Assembly (NCBI RefSeq): GCF_958298935.1
Contig: NC_084927.1
Span: forward strand, 23,138,001 to 23,202,000
Origin: Phragmites australis
Lineage: Eukaryota > Streptophyta > Magnoliopsida > Poales > Poaceae
Length of the DNA: 64,000 bases
Direction: 5' to 3'
The notes beneath the pieces were generated by a model, which was not told the origin of the DNA, did no database searches, and saw nothing but the letters and a program-made list of their open reading frames with translations. Position 1 is the stretch's first letter. Each line of letters opens with the position of its first letter. A program made the translations under genes and the position numbers. Positions 1-10,899 of this stretch are shown one piece after another.

Positions 1-5
1 CTTTC

Positions 6-965
6 CTATTTGCCGCCCAGGTCACCGCCGATTCGGACGACCTGGGAGGCGTCTTCGCCCACCACAACCTCCTTCGTAGGAACGGAGGCGTCAGCAGCGA
101 GTCGGGGTTTGGATGAAGAGGGTCCCGGGCCCCCTGGATGACCTTCGACCTCGGCTCGAGCTGAGACCAAGGCCGAGTATAACTGCTCGACGCAGGAGAC
201 GGCGCTGCTGGTCTCGGCGGACACGGAGATGGGGCTCGCTGGGCCCAGCATCTTAACCGTGAGGTACGCATAGTGCATGACCGCCATGAACCGAGCGAGC
301 GCCGGGCGCCCGAGGATGGCGTTGTAGGGGAGGGGGAGCTCCACGACATCGAAGATGACGTTCTCCGTCCGAAAGTTATCCCGGCTCCCGATTGTTACGG
401 GCAACTCGACCTGCCCAAGGGGCAGGGAGTGCCCGGGTGTCACTCCGTAAAAGGGGAGCGACGGCTTTAGGCACCTGAAGGGCACCTGTAGCTTCTCGAA
501 AGCCTCCTCGGAGAGGAGGTTAAGGCCTGCGCCCCCATCGATCAGCACTCTGCTGACCTTCACATTGCAGATGGTGGGGGACACTACCAGGGGTAGTCGC
601 CCCACGCCTGTAGTACTGGCGGGTTGGTCGGCCAACCTGAACGTGATCGGGGCGTCTGACCACTTTAGGGGCCTTACGGCCTCTTCGCTCGGGGTCGCCG
701 AGCACACGTTGCGCCGCATGGTCTTGACACTGCGGCGAGAGGAGGGCGTGTACGCACCTCCGTCGATAAAGGCGACGGTGTGCTCGGGCTCCTGGAAGCC
801 GAGCTCTGGGTTGTTGGGGGGCGGCTCCATCATCGCCACCCCTGCGGGGCTCCTCGCGGTCCCTTTGGCGCTGCTCGATGAGGCCCTTGACCGTGCGGCA
901 CTCCATGAGATCATGCCACCTGGTCTGGTGAATTGGGCACCACTTCCCCGGCACGGGCCTCGCAA
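6..965 (-). CDS. Aspartic protease region of the RLG-1 polyprotein (partial)
   Basis: This minus-strand frame is open across nearly the whole stretch, in a different frame from gag. The retropepsin core is seen as VLIDGGAGLNLLS (near 520-560; the usual D-S/T-G is D-G-G, common in plant gypsy elements), with the later NAILGRPALARF segment (about 275-320) corresponding to the second conserved hydrophobic-GR motif. The upstream part has the conserved linker EHTVAFIDGGAYTPS. It would cut the gag-pol polyprotein. The window ends before reverse transcriptase. The first methionine is arbitrary; expression would be by frameshift or readthrough from gag. Confidence 0.72.
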   Translation of the reverse strand: MRGPCRGSGAQFTRPGGMISWSAARSRASSSSAKGTARSPAGVAMMEPPPNNPELGFQEPEHTVAFIDGGAYTPSSRRSVKTMRRNVCSATPSEEAVRPLKWSDAPITFRLADQPASTTGVGRLPLVVSPTICNVKVSRVLIDGGAGLNLLSEEAFEKLQVPFRCLKPSLPFYGVTPGHSLPLGQVELPVTIGSRDNFRTENVIFDVVELPLPYNAILGRPALARFMAVMHYAYLTVKMLGPASPISVSAETSSAVSCVEQLYSALVSARAEVEGHPGGPGPSSSKPRLAADASVPTKEVVVGEDASQVVRIGGDLGGK

Positions 966-2472
966 GAGCAGGGACCCTTACCAGAGCGGGAGCTCTTGCG
1001 GGAGCCAGAGCCCTAGTAGGGGCTCGGGCTGAAGCCCTCGCGGGCACAGGCCGTCTGTCGGAGGCCGCCCGGCGTGCTTGCCGGTGGTCAGGTTCCTGGG
1101 CCAGCCCACGGGCGGGGCCCTGGGCCCTGGGCCGGCTCGACGGGGACAGCCTCGCGCCTCCTTCTCTTTTTCTTTTCCCACCTGTCGGAGTGGGAAGGAC
1201 CTGGTTGATCGGCGGTGGGGTGCTCAGGGCGCGGAACGTGCCACGCCCGAGCTTCCACCGCTTTGGCGCACTTGTCGGCCAGCGCGAAAGCTCCACGGTG
1301 GTTTTGACCTCGTGCGTGCCTAGCTTCTCGAGCATCCGCTCGTCGCGGATGCCCTGCCGGAATGCGACAATGATAGCGTGGGGGGTTATCCGCGGGATGG
1401 TGTTGCGGACCTGGCTGAAGCGCTGAATAAAGCACCGCAGCGTCTCCCCCTCCTGCTATTTGACAGCGTGGAGGTCGCACTCCAGGCTGGGGCGCGTAAA
1501 TGTGCCCTGAAAGTTAGCCACAAACTGGTGGCAAAGATCATTCCAGGAGCTGATAGACCCTGGGGGTAAGTTCATAAGCCAAGAGCGGGCAGAGCCCCTC
1601 AAGGTGACATGAAAGTAGTTAGCCATCACCTTTTCACTGCCGCCTGCCGCTTGGACAGCGGTGGTGTATATTTGGAGGAACTCGACGGGGTCGATGGACC
1701 CATCGTACTTCTTCGGCAGCTCGGGGCGGAACTTGGTGGGCCATTTGACCCGGCGGAGCTCACTGGTGAAGGCACGGCAACCGGTGCCGTACCCTGCAGC
1801 GCGGGCAGCGCCCTTGGGCTGTGAACGCCGACGAGCCGGGGAGCCCCGGCGATCGTGGGCTGGCAAAGAGGAGGCCTGGTCCTCGGCTTCAGCGTCCTGC
1901 CGGGTCTCCCGCTGGCGCTCGAGGGTGACACACGCGTCTTCAATGCCCCTCCGCTCGTTGAGGTGCAAGCGGAGGTCCTGGGCTCCGGTAGTGGCCAGGG
2001 GGGCAGCGCTCCGCTTGGAGGCCCCCCGACCAGTGCGACCGCCACCTGATGATGGGCCGGTCTTGGCTGCGCCGCGATGCGAGGTAGAGCGGGAACTTTC
2101 GGCCAGCACCTGACGGTGGGCCGTGCCGACTAGGGCGGCTACTTCCTGGAGCCAACGGCCTTCCGGGGTTTCCCCCGCCGCTTGGACTGGCGGGTGCCTG
2201 AGGAGAGCGTGTGCCGCAAGCAGCACGCTCCCGGGACTGGCCTCGCCGAAGGCGAGCCTACGCCGGAGTGGCGCCCGGCGCTGTCCAGACGCGGACCTGG
2301 TGGCAGGAGTTTCGGCCACCTGCTGGGGGTTGGATGGTGCACCGGCGACGGCGGGGGCGGCCCTGTTGGGCCCAGCGCTCTGGTCCCCTTGAGAGGGGAA
2401 CGCCGTGCGTGCAAATCGCGGCTGCTGCTGGGACGCAGCAGCGACTCGGGCCACCTGAGCGAGGGGCTCCAT
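966..2472 (-). pseudogene. Gag of RLG-1 (broken by one stop and one frameshift)
   Basis: The minus-strand reading from 2472 gives a Ty3/gypsy gag. An N-terminal basic, low-complexity part (to about residue 215) is followed by the retrotransposon gag domain (about residues 225-338), with the motifs PKKYDG, DPVEFLQIY and GSARSWLMNLP. An in-frame TAG (1456-1458) interrupts it after HAVK. The same frame continues with QEGETLRCFIQRF, a normal continuation of this domain, then a frameshift near 1290 is needed to keep the ADKCAKAVEAR segment. The tail has a CPIH...HDLMEC cysteine/histidine motif near 930-965. Gag would form the particle that packages the element's RNA. It cannot be made in one piece here. 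Confidence 0.75.
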
Positions 2473-2568
2473 TTCCTCACTAGAGCTGGAGCCGGAGCGC
2501 TAGAGACAATGACCACCAGCCATTTTTTCTGCAGGAAAAAACAAACAAACAAATTCAGGGATGCTTCC

Positions 2569-2586
2569 CGCCTACCTGGCGTGCCA
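2569..2586 (-). promoter_or_regulatory. Primer-binding-like site of RLG-1
   Basis: Two bases inside the LTR the minus strand reads TGGCACGCCAGGTAGG. A near-identical TGGCGCGCCAGGTAGG-type sequence follows the 5' LTR of many grass gypsy elements. It fixes the LTR/internal border at 2588/2589 and the element's orientation. Which tRNA it would pair with was not worked out. Confidence 0.65.
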
Positions 2587-2588
2587 GC

Positions 2589-4088
2589 TGTCGGAGGGTT
2601 AACTCATATCGCAGGGATCCTGAGGGACCCCTTTTTAGAGATTCGGCCGGGGGGGATGATCCTGAATATGTTTGTCGGAGAAATAAATGTGTATAAATGC
2701 GATGGTCGGTGGGGTGGAATGACCTAGTGCGGAGCGAAGTAAATGCACTGGGGTTTAGACGGGTTCGGGCCGCACAGAGGTGTAACACCCTACTCCTGTA
2801 TGGATACTATGAATGCCCTGAGGATGTCCCTCAAGGATGTTGCTGGTTACAAGAATGTTTGTCTATCCTAGAGCCTGGGGCTCCTTGTTCTTCGGTCTGT
2901 GCGTATCTGTCGGCTTTGGGTGCTCTTGGGCTTCTCTTCCCTTCTCTTCTCTACTTACTTCCTCTGAGATTGTCTAACTTGTCGAGCCTGTTCTGATATT
3001 TTCCCGCTTGTTCTGATATTCAGCCTCTCTTTGTCCATGCTGCTGGCTGCTTTAAATACCCGTCGGCAGTAGCGTGCCCCGAATGGGAGGGCACGAGCTC
3101 CAAGGCACCATAAATGGAAAGGGCGTCATCATAGCCTCTGTGCGAAGTGACCGGGGGTTGAAAATGCACCCCGCGCCCGGTCATCCGTCACCATAAATGT
3201 GCTGGCAACGGGCGCCATGGAGAGGGCCCACCGGGCAGCCACAGAGCAGCCCGGCGTACCCGCCTTGTGTTGTTCTTCTGCCACAGCAGCGCAGTAGACG
3301 GAACACCTCGGCCTTAACAACGTTGTCCCGAGACGGGCCGGATGGCACAGGATGGGACCCGTGTATTTAATGACCCCACGCCCTTCTGCCAGAATGTGGC
3401 AGGAACTGACACCGAGCGTGGCGGGAGCAGTTGGAGGTGACAGGCCACGCTCGCTCTTAAATGCGGCCTCGGACCTTTGACTGGCTGACACCTCATCAGT
3501 GGGCCCCTATGGGGGCTACTTGTCAGGGGGCTTCCTAGGTCGTCGGGGAACCGAGTGCTCGGGGGTCACTGTTCACCTCCCCGAGCACTCTCTCCCGAGA
3601 ATGCCCTTCCTTGGTCCTCGGGGAACCGAGTGCTCGGGGGCTATTGTTCACCTCCCCGAGCACTCTCTCCCGGGCACGCTTGTACGGATCCTTGGGGGAC
3701 CGAGTGCTCGGGGGCCGATGCACGCAGCCCCGAGCATTCTCTCCCGGAACTTCCTTCAGTGGGTTCTCGGGGCACTTGGGTGTCCACAGGGCCACCGCTC
3801 GCGGCCCCGTGCACACTTCTCCCGGTACTTAGCTTTCCTGGTCGTCGGGGGACTCGGGTGCTCGGGGGTCACCGTAGACCTCCCCGAGCACTTTCTTCCC
3901 GGCACTTAGACTTCGCAGATCATCGGGGAACTTGGGTACTCGGGGACCACTGACTGTGGCCCCGAGCGCCCTCTCCCGGGACTTAATCTTTTTTACCTTG
4001 CGGAGGAGACTCAGCGGGATGGTGCCACGTGGCAGATTGCTGGCCTGGCCTCGGGATTCAGGGACCCCCGGTTCCTGATTCAGCGACA
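2589..4088 (-). repeat. 5' LTR of RLG-1 (1.5 kb)
   Basis: The block begins TGTCGG and ends GCGACA on the plus strand, giving the TG...CA ends and 5-bp terminal inverted repeat (TGTCG/CGACA) expected of an LTR. It is followed on the minus strand, two bases on, by a primer-binding-like sequence. Length is 1,500 bp. The half nearest the 5' end contains a GC-rich tandem array (separate entry). No partner LTR is in the window, so the limits rest on the terminal motifs and the primer site. Confidence 0.78.
3547..3995. repeat. About six 75-bp tandem units with internal palindromes, in the RLG-1 LTR
   Basis: The motif CCGAGTGCTCGGGG recurs at about 3551, 3626 and 3700, then in degraded form at about 3774, 3852 and 3930, giving a period near 75 bp. 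Each unit holds the inverted counterpart CCCCGAGCACTC about 35 bases later, so every unit can fold back on itself. The array lies in the upstream (U3-side) part of the LTR on the minus strand, where LTR enhancers are found; an enhancer role is inference. Confidence 0.8.
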
Positions 4089-4335
4089 GATGCACATAAA
4101 GTCTTCCACCAAATTGATGCATAATTAGTTAAAACACTAGCGGCATTTCTAATCTTCATGTTTTCACACATTCGACATTGTGCAAATTTTTTTATCTATT
4201 GTTGTTTCCCATTCAATGTATTCATCGGCACCAAATCCATCATAAGAAGGAAGGGATGAGAGGGTATTATGACCTGTGGGAGGACATGTAGCAGTGGTGG
4301 TGTGGCTCTCAAGCAACTTCTTCTTCTCATCATCC
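4089..4335 (-). pseudogene. Second, diverged gag fragment, cut by the RLG-1 LTR
   Basis: The minus strand reads LPSYDGFGADEYIEWETTID, then NYASIWWKTLCA just before 4089. These match the start of the gypsy gag domain (compare IPSFAGAYDAEKYLDWEM and INWWNRL in the gag a few hundred bases away), but the sequence is clearly a different copy. It is interrupted mid-domain by the RLG-1 LTR. Two gag starts in one remnant mean that either two elements are fused or this is a rearranged non-autonomous element. Confidence 0.6.
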
Positions 4336-4370
4336 ATTGTTTTGTTGATTTTGCTATCCTAGTTAGTGAT

Positions 4371-4625
4371 AGCAGAAGGCAAAGAGCTAGATATATCCTC
4401 AATTGAATCTAATGCATCAGTGCACTTCAAGTCATCACATGGTAGCTCATTATCATAAATTTTAGCAAGATTAGATTTAGTGGTAAACATAACACATCCT
4501 TGCTGATTTTCAATTGGGTAAACAGAATTAAATGATGACTTGATGGTCAGATCATTCTCTCCCCCTTGAAGCAAATCTATCCTCGGCTTTGAACAAATAT
4601 CAAGCACTTCTTTCCTCCTGGTCAC
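4371..4625 (-). pseudogene. Protease-to-RT linker fragment of a gypsy polyprotein
   Basis: The minus-strand residues QGCVMFTTKSNLAKIYDN and SIEDISSSLPSAITN align with KGGVMLATKSDLAEIQDN and SIDDIPSSLPAAITN of RLG-3 (near 31960-32105). This segment normally sits just before reverse transcriptase. Here it lies only about 40 bases after the truncated gag, so about a kilobase of gag tail and protease has been deleted. Confidence 0.65.
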
Positions 4626-4661
4626 AACAATGGTTTTGCTGTTCTTGTTCTCCTGGCAATA

Positions 4662-5351
4662 TTATTCTACGGATCTATTGCCTTGGTTTAAGTGATGTAA
4701 TTTCTTATGCATGTCACATTGAGAAGAGGGTGGAACAAATCTATTACGCATAGCAATATTTAAGGCATCCCATGTTGTAGGCGCTAACCCTTCCTTGCAT
4801 AACCTATTCCACCAGTTGATGGCAAAACATTTAAATTCACTAGTGGCTTGCCTAACTCTATGCACTTCAGGAACTAGATGAGCATTAAACTTCTGTTCGA
4901 CCGTCATCTCCCAATCTAAATATTTTTCAGCATCATATGCACCTGCAAAAGATGGTATAGTAAACTTAACCTTAGCAAAAGGATCGTCATTAACACGTTT
5001 GTTATGTTGCTGAAAATTATTACCTCTCTTACCCTGATGGTTGAAGTTCAATCGGTTCCTTTGCCGTGCATCAAATGCGTCGCAGTTGCACATCTCATTG
5101 TCATCGACAACCTCCTGTTCACAGGCTGCTCCGTGAGGATCCACACGTCCATGGTTTGGTGGCTGATTAACCACTCGATCAAAGCATGCATTAAGCATTG
5201 AAATACTCTCATTGAGTCATTGTAATGTAGTATTTGTTTTCACAAACTTCTTATCAATGGCGTCATTAAAAGAATGGCGGTGCTTATCCAACAACATTGT
5301 GAATTCTTCCCTCAAAACACATTTTTGCGCATCCGATGCTTCACCTGCTAT
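4662..5351 (-). pseudogene. Gag of RLG-2 (lost start codon, one stop, truncated)
   Basis: The minus-strand protein matches the gag of RLG-3 throughout: KVKFTIPSFAGAYDAEKYL, WEMTVEQKF, AINWWNRL, AMRNRFVPP and HHLNQGNRSV. The position equivalent to the RLG-3 start (ACCATGTCAGG) reads ACCATAGCAGG at 5345-5354, so the start is ATA. One in-frame TGA lies about 45 codons downstream (near 5216). The gene stops after the LNQG motif at 4662, where gag normally continues for about another 100 residues. It is an inactive remnant. Confidence 0.75.
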
Positions 5352-5949
5352 GGTTAGTAGTAAACAGAAGACAACAAAGATATATTATCCCTATCGACTA
5401 CTAGGTGGTGGAGATTGAAGTGGAATCACACACTCTCAAGCATCTTACCACGCTCTTGCAAGTGTTCTTACCAATCAGAACAGGTGGCACAACTGGTGGC
5501 TGGTTCGTGATACCTTATCGGATGCGAGTGAGGTAGTTGCAAGGGTAGAATTGCTCTGATCAAGAGAAGGTGTAGCTTGGACAGGCAATATTTAGTAGCA
5601 AGGAATAGCAATTAATTAAAAATAGATTAGCAAAACTGAATAAAAATCCACAGTACTCATCACAGTTGCTGGCCCGAACACGTTCCTAGAACTAGCTCAA
5701 ACAAGCCGAATAATAGGATAGACACAAGGACAATGGAATAAAATTCGCAATGCCACTGACTTATCTATCTTTCTGAAGATTTTTTTTTGTACTCCTCTCT
5801 GTTTTTTTGGCACTCTTGCTTCTTTTCTTTTTTCTCTTTTTTTTGTGAATTGTGACACAAACTCAAAACTCTTCAACTAACTTTTCTAAGTCCAAAGATG
5901 TATGTGGGTCACAAACTTTTCCGGAGAGCAGGGGTATAAAGGTAATAAA

Positions 5950-6035
5950 AAGTGTCGGTTCCAACCATGAACCGGCACTGATAGTGACTATTAGTGCCGG
6001 TTCCACATACCAACCAGCACTGATACTTGCTACAA
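5950..6035 (+). repeat. 5' subterminal repeats of CACTA-1
   Basis: Copies of GTGCCGGTTC and its complement GAACCGGCACTGATA alternate in both orientations over about 85 bp. Such short arrays near the ends of CACTA elements are the binding sites of the TNPA-type protein in the En/Spm system. The repeats precede a promoter-like TATAAAAG (about 6038) and the TNP2 gene. Confidence 0.7.
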
Positions 6036-6541
6036 TATAAAAGCCCACCTTCTCCCCTAGCTCGACCAGAACAGAGCTGCCGCGAGCCCAAGCAAACAAC
6101 GTAGGCCGCCATTTTTTTGCCGTCTTGCGGTTAGAGGATTCAAGATTTGGAGGAGTTAATTGCTCTAAGGTTAGTGAGATGATCTATATTTCATTTTTAG
6201 ATAGATTTACTTGGTAGATTGCTCTAGGGTTGATGGTTGATGCTTGTTCCATGGTTATGGATTTTGAGATCCAATTGTGATCTAATTTAGGAAAAGTTTG
6301 CAACTTTGTCATTGTTAGATGTATAGAGATGATCTACATTTAATTCTTAGTTGGATTTAGTTGCTAGATTGCTCTAGGTTTGAATTTAGGTGGTTGTTCC
6401 TTGGTGTTGAATTTTGGAATGAACAAGAGCTCCAATATCGATATAATTTAGAGAAAGATCATAATTTTGTCATTGTAGATGATTTAAGGAATAGATTAAA
6501 GTCACATGTAAATAGATGTGGGTGCGTGCATTAAAATCTAG

Positions 6542-6671
6542 GGACAATTGCAAATTTGCCACTACTTAAACCATTATTGCCATTAAAAATTTGCAAAAAT
6601 ACCACTAGAACTGTCATTCGAGTGGCATCCTTGCAAAAAATAAAAACCAGGGAGGTATTTGCAAATGCCCC
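6542..6671. mobile_element. MITE, 130 bp, with 10-bp target duplication
   Basis: The ten bases TAAAATCTAG occur at 6532-6541 and again at 6672-6681. Between them, the left end GGACAATTGCAAATTTGCC and the inverted right end GGGGCATTTGCAAATACC form an imperfect terminal inverted repeat. There is no coding capacity. A 9-10 bp duplication with such ends suggests a Mutator-derived MITE; that assignment is inference. It sits in the 5' region of CACTA-1 upstream of TNP2. Confidence 0.7.
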
Positions 6672-6812
6672 TAAAATCTAGCTCCAATTTTCTAGTATGT
6701 GGATTGTGTATATTTTTAAAGTCTTGAATTTAATAATAATCCAGTGGATTTCCTCTATTCATTAATCAACATAGTGAATATAACACATTTGATATAATAC
6801 TGTGTTGTAGGG

Positions 6813-9800
6813 ATGGCAAGTCCACCCACGGGTCGCAATCGGACACAGTAGCCTTTGGAAGGCGGGTCTCCCGACCCAGCCAAAGTATCTGAAGGAGATG
6901 GGCTCTCAAATAGGGACCAATCAAGATGCGAGGTAATTCAATGAATTTGTTCTAGATTTTTAAATGTTTAATGATTATAAGTTGAATTGGTTTAATTATA
7001 ATGATTTGCAGATGGACCGGTCATGGATGTACAAGGATCGAGGGCCAGAGTTTGTTGTTGGCGTTGAGGCTTTTTTGAGGGCTGCCGCGGCGTACAAGAT
7101 GCCAAAAAGGAAGTGTGCCGATCACTATATATGTTGCCCGTGTGTCGACTGCAAGAACGAGAAGCAGCTTTCAAACAAAGAGCAGATCCGTGCACACTTG
7201 ATTTGCATGGGTTTCAAGGCTAGCTATACCCGTTGGACTGAGCACGGTGAACTTGAAGATGTTGTGCATGAAGGGCAACCAACAGCCGAAGAAGATAGAG
7301 GCAACGATATGACGGCTAACGAAGACTTCGATATGATAGCATTCGAAGATACTTTTGTCGAGAACGATGGAGGCGATACTTTTGTTGGCAACAATGAAGA
7401 CGACATAGAACAAATGTTGTGTGATGGGGAGGGCGGCTTAACCAGTGAAAGACCACATCAAAAGTTCCAGCGCATGGTAGAGGACTCTAAAACACCAATT
7501 TACCCGAACTGTAAAGATGAGCACAACATGTTGCATGTGGTACTGACACTGATGCAAATAAAGGCTAGCAATGGTTGGGCCGATAAGGGCTTCAATGAAT
7601 TGTTAGAATTTTTGAGGGAATTGCTTCCAAAGGGAAACGTATTGCCCAAAAACACGTACCATGCCAAGCAGGTTGTCTGCCCATTAGGATTGGAAGTAGA
7701 GAAAATACATGCATGTAGAAACGACTCCATGTTGTTTCACGGCGAGGATGCAGACTTGGAAGTGTGTCACGTTTGCAATGCACCATGGTACAAGCTCAAC
7801 ATTGATGATATCGAGAGCGATGGCGTGGGGGTGAAGAAAAAGAAGAAAAGACCCCTCGTTAAGGTGGTTTGGTATTTCCCTGTAATCCCCCGTTTGAAGC
7901 GATTGTTTGCTAACAAAGCAAATACCGAGTTGATGCAATGGCACGCCGAACAGCGCAAGAAAGATGGAATGCTTAGACAACCTGCTGATGGCATGCAATG
8001 GAGGAGATTCAATACAAAATACAAGAAATTCAGAGATAAAGTGAGGGATATAAGGTTCGGGTTGAGTACGATGGGATGAATCCTTTCGGCAACACGAGAA
8101 GTACTCATAGCATTTGGTTCGTGACTCTCTGTATCTACAACCTTCCACCTTGGATGTGTATGAAGCGAAAGTACCTTATAATGCCTTTGTTGATTAGTGG
8201 GCTGAATCAACCAGGAAACGATATTGATGTGTACCTCAAACCATTGGTTGAAGATCTTCATATACTGTGAAAAGATGGCGTACGGGTATGGGTTGAGTAC
8301 AAACGTGAGAATTTCGCCCTACGCGCAATGCTATTCGTAATGATCTCAGATTGGCCTGCTCTTGGTAACCTATCAGGGCAAACTGTAAAAGGGTACAATG
8401 GATGTGTTTAGCGCTTGGAGGAAATAGGGGGGCGGTGGCTAATGAACAGTCGGAAAATGATCTTCATTGATCATTGTAGGTTCCTTTGCCCAGATCATCC
8501 ATACCGCAAGAATAAAAGAGCTTTTGACGGGACAGTGGAGCCTCATCAAGCTTCGAAGATTTGCACTGGAGAATAGGTATTTAAGATGGTAAAGGAACTT
8601 AGAGTTGTACTTGGAAAGGGGCTAGGAAGTACAAAAATCCCGGCTAGGCAACATGCTCATATGTGGAAAAGATATCAACATCTTGGTTGCTACCTTATTA
8701 GAAGTATCTTATGGTCTGACACGTAATCAATATCATGCACGTGGAGAAGAATGTGTTTGATTGCTTAATTGGTACCTTACTAGATATATCTGGCAAAACA
8801 AAAGATATACTAAATGCATGGCTGTACCTAGAAGAAATAAACCTCAGAAAGGACCTACATTACATACAATTAGACAACGGCAAAAAGAAACTTCCCACAG
8901 CTTACTATACTATGAGCAAGGAGGAGAAGATTAGCCCGTGTGGTTGCTTGGGTGATATCAAAGTTCCGACTGGTTACTCCTCCAACATCAGGAGCTTAGT
9001 AAACATGAACGATAAGAAGTTAGTTGGCAAAGTCTCATGATTGTCACGTGATGATGACGCAGATGCTTCCAGTTGCAATTAGAGGAATTCTGCTGGATAA
9101 GGTCCGAGACCCAATCATAAAGCTGTGTTCATTCTTCAACGCAACTTCACAAAAGGTGATTGATCCGAACAAACTAACAAAGCTACAGGAAGACGTGATC
9201 CATACTATATGTAAGTTTGAGACTATTTTTTCTCCAACATTTTTGATATAATGACCCATCTAATTATTCAGATTGTGGGTGACATAAAGAGCCTTGGCCT
9301 CATGTTTCTGCATCAGATGTATCCTTTCAAAAGGTTCATGGTGTTCTAAAAAAATATGTTCGTAACCGAGGTCGCCCGAAAGGTTGCATTGCCCAAGGGT
9401 GGACTACGAAGTAGGTCATTGAGTTTTGCATTGAATACATGAAATTGAACGTGATTGGTATGTCTATCTCGCTATGTGGGGAGGCTAAAGGGGAAATGGA
9501 CGATAGGTCATACCTCAATCCATATAAAAGATCGTGTTTCATTCACTCAAGCACATTTCGTAGTTCTGCAACAATTAGTTGTAGTGGGCCCGTATGTCAA
9601 TATGCACGTGAGCATACTTCGCTCCACAAATCCAACAAAGTCAGAGGATTGGATCGCAAGAGAGCACAGAGATAATTTCGGTAATTGGTTACATAAACAC
9701 ATGATGGTAAGGATACCGATGATGCTCTATTGGAACTGCTAGCTAATGGCCCGCCAACTACGATTCGCACATTCAAAGCATATGAGTTTAACGGCTATAC

Positions 9801-10302
9801 ATTTTATACGAGAGCACAAGACAACAAGAGCACTAACCAAAATAGCAGTGTCTGTATTGATGCCTATGACAACGCTGGCAATAGGGAGACCTACTATGGA
9901 TTCATAGAGGAGATTTGAGAGCTTGAATATGGCGAGTTGAGGGTCCCTCTGTTTTGGTGCCAATGGGGTCACTCCCAGGGGGAGTCAAGGTCGACAAGTA
10001 CGGTATGACTACCGTGGACCTCAAACTCGTCGGATACAAAGAAGAACCATTCATTCTTGCCAAGGATATTGCATAAGTCTTCTATGTAAAGGACCCAAAC
10101 CTAGCTAACAAAAAGGAGGGTCACATGGTTCTTCAAGGAAAAAGAAAGATTGTCGGTGTTGAGGATATTGTCGACGAAGAAGACTACGATAAATTCGATG
10201 ATCTGCCTCCTTTTGGAGAGAATGTCAAACTGCCTCTCATTGATGACACTGAGGAAGCTACCTACATACGCCGTGACCATAACGAAGCATTAATCGTGTA
10301 AT
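6813..10302 (+). pseudogene. TNP2-type transposase of CACTA-1 (broken)
   Basis: Exon 1 begins with ATG at 6813 and ends at a GT donor (6933), but has an in-frame TAG after 12 codons. Exon 2 starts after a TTGCAG acceptor with MDRSWMYKDR at 7012. It holds the transposase-associated domain (about 7012-7250, with CCPCVDCKNEKQ) and the start of the Transposase_21 domain (EVEKIHACRNDSMLF, about 7697). The frame breaks near 8079 in the conserved GLST-DGMNPFG motif and many times after. Recognisable later parts are MHVEKNVFDCLIGTLLDI (8735), the DUF4218-like part (about 9040-9250), and the DUF4216-like tail ending ...RRDHNEALIV at 10302. The intact protein would cut and join element ends in the nucleus. 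Confidence 0.82.
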
Positions 10303-10514
10303 GAAAGCAGCTTTCATGTATTTGGTGAAATTTGTATAAATTTAGGATAAGCTTTAATTTGTATCAAGAACATGTATGGATGATGTAAGAATATGCTTTA
10401 ATTTATATCGAGGGCATGTATGGAGTAATAGTATGCTTTAATTTATATTTAGGGCATGTATTAACTAAGAAGCTTAATATGTAATAGAAGAATATAGTGA
10501 ATTGCACAAAACTA
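10303..10514. other. 3' flank of CACTA-1 TNP2
   Basis: AT-rich sequence after the TNP2 stop, with three near copies of GCTTTAATTTRTAT. It probably contains the TNP2 3' untranslated region; I see no gene. Confidence 0.4.
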
Positions 10515-10712
10515 CAACTAGACCAGTTTAGACCAGGTCTTAGACTAGTCTAGACCAGTTTAGAGCAGGTCTAAACGGGTCTAAACTCATTCCTAGACCA
10601 GTTTAGACTAGTTTAGACCAGGTCTAAACTGGTATAAACTGGTCTAAACTCATTCCTAGACCAGTTTAGATAAGGTCCTAAACCAGTCTAGATCAATTTA
10701 GACCAGGTCCTG
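10515..10712. repeat. Array of TAGACC/GGTCTA half-sites
   Basis: Over about 200 bp the hexamers TAGACC and GGTCTA, mostly as CTAGACCAGTTTAGACC and GGTCTAAACTGG, recur in both orientations, with spacer CTCATTC twice. The mixture of direct and inverted copies is unlike a simple satellite. It lies between the TNP2 gene and the internal subterminal repeats of CACTA-1. Confidence 0.75.
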
Positions 10713-10899
10713 CATATAAATGGAGCATTAGAAAGGAACTCACTTTTTCACTATATAACCTAGGGCTGGAAATAATTTTATAAATTAGTCCATCATATAA
10801 CAAAAATATTAGTGAATTTTTCTAGATGTTTGGGATTTTATTTGAGGACCTAACAATTTTTAGAAGTTATAGAAGTAGCCTTTTTTGGAGAAATTTATC

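Larger units (their letters stand above)
1..4088 (-). mobile_element. RLG-1: Ty3/gypsy LTR retrotransposon, 5' part, cut by the left window edge
   Basis: On the minus strand the order is LTR (4088-2589), primer-binding region, gag and aspartic protease. Reverse transcriptase, RNase H and integrase and the 3' LTR would lie left of position 1. Gag-protease order and the protein similarity are those of grass Ty3/gypsy elements. The LTR lies directly against base 4089 inside an older gag fragment (RLG-2), so RLG-1 inserted into RLG-2. The five bases after the LTR (4089-4093, gatgc) are the expected target duplication; its partner is outside the window. Confidence 0.85.
4089..5865 (-). mobile_element. 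RLG-2: rearranged Ty3/gypsy remnant
   Basis: The minus strand carries, from right to left, a gag leader, a gag gene, a short protease-to-RT linker segment and then a second, different gag fragment. The leader at about 5340-5860 aligns by eye with the leader of RLG-3 (about 29640-30090), so both belong to related families. No LTR is present: the right side stops near 5865 before CACTA-1, and the left side is cut by the RLG-1 LTR at 4088. Element limits are approximate. Confidence 0.7.

Noticed and set aside
520..1335. Long arginine/alanine-rich open frame as a separate gene
   Set aside because: It is mostly the alternative frame of the gag tail and protease of RLG-1; only its first part is true gag continuation.
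5860..5875. TGTGACACAAACTC as the CACTA-1 5' terminus
   Set aside because: It does not match the 3' TIR (CACTACTACAG) beyond the first bases, so no terminus is claimed.
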